From contig NZ_KQ948432.1 in assembly GCF_001514065.1 (NCBI RefSeq), positions 17,632 through 81,631 of the forward strand: a stretch of 64,000 nt of DNA, in the 5' to 3' direction. The position numbers were made by a program, and so were the translations under genes. The notes below the pieces were generated by a model. The model saw nothing but the letters and a program-made list of their open reading frames with translations, made no database searches and was not told the origin of the DNA. Source of the DNA: Streptomyces antibioticus. Lineage in GTDB: Bacteria; Actinomycetota; Actinomycetes; Streptomycetales; Streptomycetaceae. Positions 55,077-64,000 of this stretch are shown here, one piece after another; positions within the stretch are counted from its first letter, which is position 1, and each line of letters starts with the position of its first letter.

Positions 55077-56580
55077 GCGGGGGCGGGCTGCTCGTCGCCG
55101 GGACCACCTCCGACGCCGGCAAGAGCGTCGTCACCGCCGGGATCTGCCGGTGGCTGGTGCGGCAGGGGGTCAAGGTCGCGCCCTTCAAGGCGCAGAACAT
55201 GTCCCTCAATTCGTTCGTGACGAAGGAAGGGGCCGAGATCGGGCGGGCTCAGGCCATGCAGGCCCAGGCCTGTCGGGTCGAGCCGACCGCGCTCATGAAT
55301 CCCGTGCTGCTCAAGCCCGGTGGGGAGCAGAGCAGCCAGGTCGTGCTGATGGGCAAGCCCGTCGGCGAGATGAGCGCGCGTGGCTATCACGGGGGGCGGC
55401 AACAGAAGCTGCTCGGGACCGTGCTCGACTGTCTCGCCGAACTGCGGGGCACGTATGACGCGGTGATCTGTGAGGGGGCCGGCAGCCCGGCCGAGATCAA
55501 TCTGCGGCGGACCGACATCGTCAACATGGGGATCGCCCGCAACGCCGGGCTTCCGGTGCTCGTGGTCGGGGACATCGACCGGGGTGGGGTCTTCGCCTCC
55601 TTCTTCGGGACCGTCGCGCTGCTGTCCCCCGAGGATCAGGCGCTGGTCGCCGGGTTCCTCGTCAACAAGTTCCGGGGGGACGTCTCCCTCCTCGAACCCG
55701 GGCTCGACATGCTGCACGGGCTCACCGGGCGGCACACCTACGGCGTCCTGCCCTTCCGGCACGGGCTCGGGATCGACGAGGAGGACGGGCTGCGGGTGTC
55801 GTTGCGCGGGACCGTCCGGGAGTCCGCGGTGAGCCCTCCCGTCGGGGAGGACGTGCTGCGGGTCGCCGTCTGTGCCGTTCCGCTGATGTCCAACTTCACC
55901 GACGTCGACGCCCTCGCCGCCGAACCAGGTGTCGTCGTGCGGTTCGTGGACCGGCCGGAGGAGCTCGCCGACGCCGACCTCGTGGTGATTCCGGGGACGC
56001 GCGGGACGGTGCGGGCCCTGGAGTGGCTGCGGGAGCGGGGGCTGGCCGCCGCGCTCGTCAGAAGGGCCGCGGAAGGGCGGCCGATCCTCGGCATCTGCGG
56101 CGGCTTCCAGGTCCTCGGCGAGCACATCGAGGACGAGGTCGAAAGCCGGCAGGGACATGTCGAGGGCCTCGGCGTGCTGCCCGTCCGCGTGCGGTTCGCC
56201 CGCGAGAAGACCCTCACCAGGCCCACCGGAGAAGCCCTCGGCGAGCACGTCGACGGGTACGAGATCCATCACGGGGTCGCCGACATCACCGGCGGCACTC
56301 CCTTCCTCGACGGCTGCCGGGTCGGCCAGACCTGGGGCACCCACTGGCACGGCTCACTGGAGTCGGACGGCTTCCGGCGGGCCTTCCTGCGCGAGGTGGC
56401 CGCCACCACGGGACGCCGCTTCGTGCCGGCGCCCGACACCTCGTTCGCCGCGCTGCGCGAGGAGCAGCTCGACCGGCTCGGCGACCTCATCGAACAGCAC
56501 GCGGACACCGACGCGCTCTGGCGGCTCATCGAGTCGGGCGCGCCGCAAGGACTGCCTTTCATTCCACCGGGAGCGCCCGC

Positions 56581-56584
<4 letters not shown>
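55073..56584 (+). CDS. cobQ: cobyric acid synthase CobQ
   Basis: A 503-aa ATP- and glutamine-dependent amidotransferase that amidates four side chains of adenosylcobyrinic acid a,c-diamide. The N-terminal synthetase domain starts GLLVAGTTSDAGKSVVTAGICRWL and has AQNMSLNSFV. The C-terminal GATase domain has the nucleophile Cys in ILGICGGFQVLGE (~345) and its catalytic His near EIHHGVA or THWHGSLESDGFRRAFL. ATG 55073 overlaps the cobD stop (ATGA). Confidence 0.97.
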
Positions 56585-60233
<3,649 letters not shown>

Positions 60234-60237
<4 letters not shown>

Positions 60238-62225
60238 GTACCCCGTTTCCGTTCACGGCCGTCGTCGGCCAGGACGACCTGCGGCTCGCGCTGCTGCTGA
60301 ACGCCGTGTCGCCGGCGGTCGGCGGTGTGCTGGTGCGCGGGGAGAAGGGCACGGCCAAGTCGACGGCCGTACGCGCGCTTTCGGCGCTGCTGCCCGAGGT
60401 CCCGGTCGTCGCGGGCTGCCGTTTCTCCTGCGATCCGGCCGCTCCCGACCCCGGCTGCCCGGACGGCCCGCACGAGCCGGGTCCCGGCACCTCGCGGCCC
60501 TCCCGCATGGTCGAACTCCCCGTCGGCGCCTCCGAGGACCGGCTCGTCGGCGCCCTCGACATCGAGCGGGCGCTCGCGGAGGGCGTGAAGGCCTTCGAGC
60601 CGGGCCTGCTGGCCGACGCGCACCGCGGGATCCTCTACGTCGACGAGGTCAACCTTCTCCATGACCATCTCGTCGACCTGCTCCTCGACGCGGCGGCCAT
60701 GGGCGCCTCGTACGTGGAGCGCGAGGGCGTGTCCGTGCGGCATGCCTCGAAGTTCCTGCTCGTCGGGACCATGAACCCCGAAGAGGGCGAGCTGCGGCCG
60801 CAGTTGCTGGACCGCTTCGGGCTGACCGTCGAGGTGGCCGCATCCCGGGAGCCCGACCAGCGGGTGGAGGTCGTACGGCGGCGGCTCGCGTACGACGACG
60901 ATCCGGCCGGTTTCGCCGCGCGTTGGGCCGACGAGGAGGCCGCCGTACGGCAACGGGTCGTCGCGGCGCGGGAGTTGCTGCCGTCGGTGCGGCTCGGGGA
61001 CGGGGCGTTGCGGCAGATCGCGGCGACCTGTGCCGCGTTCGAGGTGGACGGCATGCGGGCCGACATCGTGATGGCGCGTACCGCCACCGCACTGGCCGCC
61101 TGGGCCGGGCGGACCGACGTGCTCGCCGAGGACGTACGGCAGGCCGCGCTGCTCGCGCTGCCGCACCGCAGGCGCCGTAACCCCTTTGACGCGCCGGGAC
61201 TTGACGAGGACAAGCTCGACCAGACGCTGGAGGAGTTCAGCGGCGAGGGCGAGGACGATCCCGACCCGGACGGACCCGGCGGGGGTGGCGGACAGCCGAC
61301 GCCGGACGACGGGTCGCAGGGTGACTCCGGGGGTGCGGCGCAGTCCGAGGCCGGGGAGGGCGGGGAGCCGCAGGCCGATGGTGCCGGTGGCGGCGAGCAG
61401 TCCGCCGTACGGGCTGCGGAGCCGTTCCGTACCAAGGTGCTCAGCGTGCCGGGGCTCGGGGACGGTGCCGCGGGGCGGCGTTCGCGGGCGCGGACCGAGC
61501 ACGGGCGGACCACGGGGGCGCGCCGCCCTCGGGGTGCGCTGACCAAGCTGCATCTGGCGGCCACCGTGCAGGCGGCCGCGCCGCATCAGCGGGCGCGCGG
61601 CCGGTCCGGTCCCGGGCTCGTGCTGCGCCGGGACGATCTGCGGCAGGCGACGCGGGAGGGGCGCGAGGGGAATCTCGTGCTGTTCGTGGTCGACGCCTCG
61701 GGGTCCATGGCCGCTCGGCAGCGGATGGGCGCCGTGAAGGGTGCCGTGCTGTCGCTGCTGCTGGACGCGTACCAGCGGCGGGACAAGGTGGGTCTTGTGA
61801 CGTTCCGGGGGACGGCGGGTGAGGTGGCGTTGCCGCCGACGTCGTCCGTGGATGCCGCCGCGGCCCGGCTGGAGTCGTTGCCGACGGGTGGGCGTACGCC
61901 GCTCGCCGCCGGGCTGCTGAAGGCGCACGAGGTGCTGCGGGTCGAGCGGTTGCGGGACCCGGCTCGGCGGGCGCTGGTCGTCGTGGTGACCGACGGGCGG
62001 GCCACGGGTGGGCCCGAGCCGGTCGCGCTGTCGCAGCGGGCGGCCCGGTTGTTCGCCGCCGACGGGGTCGCCTCCGTCGTCGTCGACTGCGAGTCCGGGC
62101 CCGTGCGGCTGGGGCTCGCCGGGCAGTTGGCGGGTGAGCTGGGGGGTACGGCGGTGACGCTCGACGAGTTGCGGGCCGACTCCATCGCCGGACTGGTCAG
62201 GGACGTACAGAGGAGGGCCGCGTAA
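60234..62225 (+). CDS. fused ChlI-ChlD-type metal chelatase ATPase
   Basis: A 663-aa protein joining an AAA+ motor (about 1-330) to a VWA domain (about 460-660). The AAA part has GEKGTAKST (Walker A), ILYVDEVNLL (Walker B), and GTMNPEEGELRPQLLDRFGL (sensor/Arg finger). An acidic, Gly/Pro-rich linker (EGEDDPDPDGPGGGG) follows, and the VWA MIDAS is FVVDASGSM. This is the magnesium-chelatase ID fusion. In this operon it probably powers CobN, replacing the CobS/CobT pair, which is not present here. GTG 60234 overlaps the cobN stop (GTGA). Confidence 0.93.
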
Positions 62226-62824
62226 TGCCGCAGGGACAGCCGAGTGTGGTGCCGGACGACGGGCTGACCACGCGTCAGCGGCGTAACCGTCCGCTGGTGG
62301 TCGTGCACACCGGGATCGGGAAGGGCAAGTCCACCGCTGCGTTCGGGCTCGCCTTGCGGGCCTGGAATCAGGGGTGGCCCATCGGGGTGTTCCAGTTCGT
62401 CAAGTCGGCGAAGTGGAAGGTCGGCGAGGAGAACGCGCTGCGGGTGCTGGGTGCCTCCGGCGAGGGCGGGTCCGTCGACTGGCACAAGATGGGCGAGGGG
62501 TGGTCCTGGGTGCAGCGGGACGCCCAGATGGACAACGAGGAGAAGGCCCGGGAGGGCTGGGAGCAGGTCAAGCGGGACCTCGCCGCCGAGACGTACAAGC
62601 TGTATGTGCTCGATGAGTTCGCCTACCCCATGCACTGGGGGTGGGTGGACACGGATGAGGTGATCGCCGTGCTGCGGGACCGGCCGGGGACGCAGCATGT
62701 CGTCATCACCGGGCGGAACGCTCCCGAGAAGCTCGTCGACTTCGCCGATCTCGTGACCGACATGTCCAAGGTGAAGCATCCGATGGACGCCGGGCAGAAG
62801 GGGCAGCGGGGTATCGAGTGGTGA
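62225..62824 (+). CDS. cobO: cob(I)yrinic acid a,c-diamide adenosyltransferase (CobO/BtuR)
   Basis: A 199-aa ATP:corrinoid adenosyltransferase. It has the Walker A GIGKGKSTAAFG (near residue 32), VGVFQFVKSAKWKVGEENAL-type core, and YVLDEFAYPMHWGWV with the Asp-Glu of the family. It ends HPMDAGQKGQRGIEW, the BtuR-type C-terminal motif. It forms the Co-C bond, making adenosylcobyrinic acid a,c-diamide for CobQ. ATG 62225 shares a base with the chlID TAA stop, and its own stop overlaps the next ATG (TGATG). Confidence 0.95.
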   Translation: MPQGQPSVVPDDGLTTRQRRNRPLVVVHTGIGKGKSTAAFGLALRAWNQGWPIGVFQFVKSAKWKVGEENALRVLGASGEGGSVDWHKMGEGWSWVQRDAQMDNEEKAREGWEQVKRDLAAETYKLYVLDEFAYPMHWGWVDTDEVIAVLRDRPGTQHVVITGRNAPEKLVDFADLVTDMSKVKHPMDAGQKGQRGIEW

Positions 62825-64000
62825 TGTCCTCCTCGTCTGTTTCCGTCCCTCGGTTGGTCATTGCCGCGCCCTCCTCGGGCAGCGGGAAGACCACCGTCGC
62901 CACGGGGTTGATGGCCGCGTTCGCCGCGCGGGGGCTCGCCGTGTCTCCGCACAAGGTCGGGCCGGACTACATCGACCCCGGGTATCACTCGCTCGCCACC
63001 GGGCGGGTGGGGCGGAATCTCGACGCGTACCTGTGCGGTCCCGAGCTGATCGGGCCGTTGTTCGCGCACGGGGCGCGCGGGTGTGACATCGCCGTCGTCG
63101 AGGGCGTGATGGGGCTGTACGACGGGGCCGCGGGGGAAGGTGAACTGGCGTCCACCGCTCATGTCGCGAAGCTGTTGCGGGCGCCGGTGGTGCTGGTCGT
63201 CGACGCCTCTTCGCAGTCGCGGTCGGTGGCGGCGCTGGTGCACGGGTTCGTCTCGTGGGATCCGGAGGTGCGGGTCGGGGGCGTGATCCTCAACAAGGTC
63301 GCGTCCGACCGGCATGAGGAGCTGCTGCGGGAGGCGTTGGAGTCGGCCGGGGTGCCGGTGCTGGGGGTGCTGCGGCGGGCGGCTCAGGTGGATACGCCTT
63401 CCCGGCATCTGGGGTTGGTGCCGGTTGCCGAGCGGCGGGAAGCGGCTGTCGAAGCCGTCGCTGCGATGGCTGCGCAGGTTGCGGGCGGGTGTGATCTGGA
63501 CGCGTTGGAGGCGCTGGCCCGCGCTGCCGGCCCCGTACCAGGGGGCTCCGCCCCCTGGACCCCCGCCTCGCCCACCCCCCACCCGACTCGGTTGGAAGAG
63601 AAGCGAGGCACGGACGTCGTCGCCGTCGCCGGTGGTCCCGCGTTCACCTTCTCCTATGCCGAGCATGCAGAGTTGCTGACCGCCGCCGGAGCCGAAGTCG
63701 TCACCTTCGACCCCCTGCGTGATGAGCAACTCCCTGAAGGAACCCGCGGCTTGGTCATCGGCGGTGGCTTTCCCGAGGTGTACGCCTCCGAGCTGTCCGC
63801 CAACGAACCCCTGCGCAAGGCCGTCAGTGAGCTCGCCCTCAGCGGCGCCCCCGTCGCCGCCGAGTGTGCCGGCCTGCTGTATCTCTGCCGTGAGCTCGAC
63901 GGAGCCCCCATGTGCGGCGTGCTCGACGCGTCCGCGCGGATGAGTGAGCGGCTCACGCTCGGCTACCGGGACGCGGTGGCCGTCGGCGACAGTTCCCTCG
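62824..64000 (+). CDS. cobB: hydrogenobyrinic/cobyrinic acid a,c-diamide synthase CobB (3' truncated)
   Basis: The first 392 residues of a cobyrinate a,c-diamide synthase, which amidates side chains a and c with glutamine and ATP. The synthetase domain has APSSGSGKTTVATGL, HKVGPDYIDPGYH and VVEGVMGLYDG. The GATase domain begins after residue ~250 (VVAVAGGPAFTFSY) with the Cys nucleophile in AAECAGLLYL. A Pro/Gly/Ser-rich linker between domains is encoded by a 21-bp perfect hairpin (see finding). The gene runs off the window; downstream operon members are not visible. ATG 62824 or GTG 62821 are both possible. Confidence 0.95.
   Translation, partial: MSSSSVSVPRLVIAAPSSGSGKTTVATGLMAAFAARGLAVSPHKVGPDYIDPGYHSLATGRVGRNLDAYLCGPELIGPLFAHGARGCDIAVVEGVMGLYDGAAGEGELASTAHVAKLLRAPVVLVVDASSQSRSVAALVHGFVSWDPEVRVGGVILNKVASDRHEELLREALESAGVPVLGVLRRAAQVDTPSRHLGLVPVAERREAAVEAVAAMAAQVAGGCDLDALEALARAAGPVPGGSAPWTPASPTPHPTRLEEKRGTDVVAVAGGPAFTFSYAEHAELLTAAGAEVVTFDPLRDEQLPEGTRGLVIGGGFPEVYASELSANEPLRKAVSELALSGAPVAAECAGLLYLCRELDGAPMCGVLDASARMSERLTLGYRDAVAVGDSSL
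63538..63558 (+). repeat. Streptomyces palindromic element inserted in the cobB linker
   Basis: 9-bp arms CCAGGGGGC (63538-63546) and GCCCCCTGG (63550-63558) with a TCC loop, followed by ACCCCCGCC. The element is, from memory, a common intergenic motif in Streptomyces. Here it is in frame inside cobB and encodes PGGSAPW within the interdomain linker. Confidence 0.75.

Overview
The window is chromosomal DNA from a high-GC actinobacterium, almost certainly a Streptomyces. The evidence is the third-position GC bias, frequent GTG/TTG starts, tight ATGA/GTGA/TGATG overlaps, lineage-typical genes (a 73-aa GATC-binding Gbn-like protein, DUF3099, the SGM_5486-type peptide, paired Asp23 genes with AmaP) and short palindromic elements common in that genus. 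From memory, the gene order resembles the S. coelicolor SCO1808-SCO1852 segment. No tRNA, rRNA, IS element, prophage or CRISPR array was seen.

Layout. 1-5.9 kb: tail of a disordered protein, serB, a SixA-type phosphatase, small membrane proteins, and an MFS exporter divergent from a GntR regulator. 6-12.4 kb: mabA-inhA-like fabG-fabI, a TldD/TldE pair, tyrS and a GlsB-type protein. 12.6-16.7 kb: DUF3099, a small zinc-site protein, moaA, and an acetate-type symporter with its DUF485 partner. 16.9-20.1 kb: two tandem secreted subtilases. 20.1-26.7 kb: a membrane protein, a CoA-transferase, a CopD protein, then a three-gene unit (sterol-desaturase superfamily, YhhN/TMEM86, zinc alcohol dehydrogenase) and a VIT1/CCC1 transporter. 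26.7-31.6 kb: a translationally coupled catabolic operon (acetoacetate-decarboxylase fold, SDR, two amidohydrolase-2 proteins) divergent from a TetR gene across a perfect palindrome. 31.8-39.4 kb: a large bacterial RING-finger protein, a DnaQ-BRCT exonuclease, a zinc-finger protein, SURF1, GH15 and an atypical SDR. 39.5-42.6 kb: an Asp23/AmaP envelope-stress operon with a divergent partner. 42.6-51.1 kb: enoyl-CoA hydratase, gbn, ABC-F, a zinc metallopeptidase, a VOC protein, an uncharacterised protein, a hydrolase and a class II aldolase. 51.3-53.8 kb: GH25 lysozyme and pitH2 with its small partner behind a PHO box. 53.9-64 kb: a cobalamin riboswitch followed by the overlapping operon cobD-cobQ-cobN-chlID-cobO-cobB; cobB runs off the window.

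How it fits together. Most of the window is core metabolism (fatty-acid elongation, Ser, Tyr-tRNA, Moco, B12, phosphate uptake) interleaved with regulated accessory modules. The items most worth a second look are the putative ether-lipid cleavage module (23.2-25.8 kb), the RING/TerD-like protein (31.8-34.5 kb), the TetR-controlled catabolic operon of unknown substrate, the dense GATC cluster upstream of gbn, the 19-codon ORF between the B12 riboswitch and cobD, and several recent-looking tandem duplications placed exactly over gene 3' ends.
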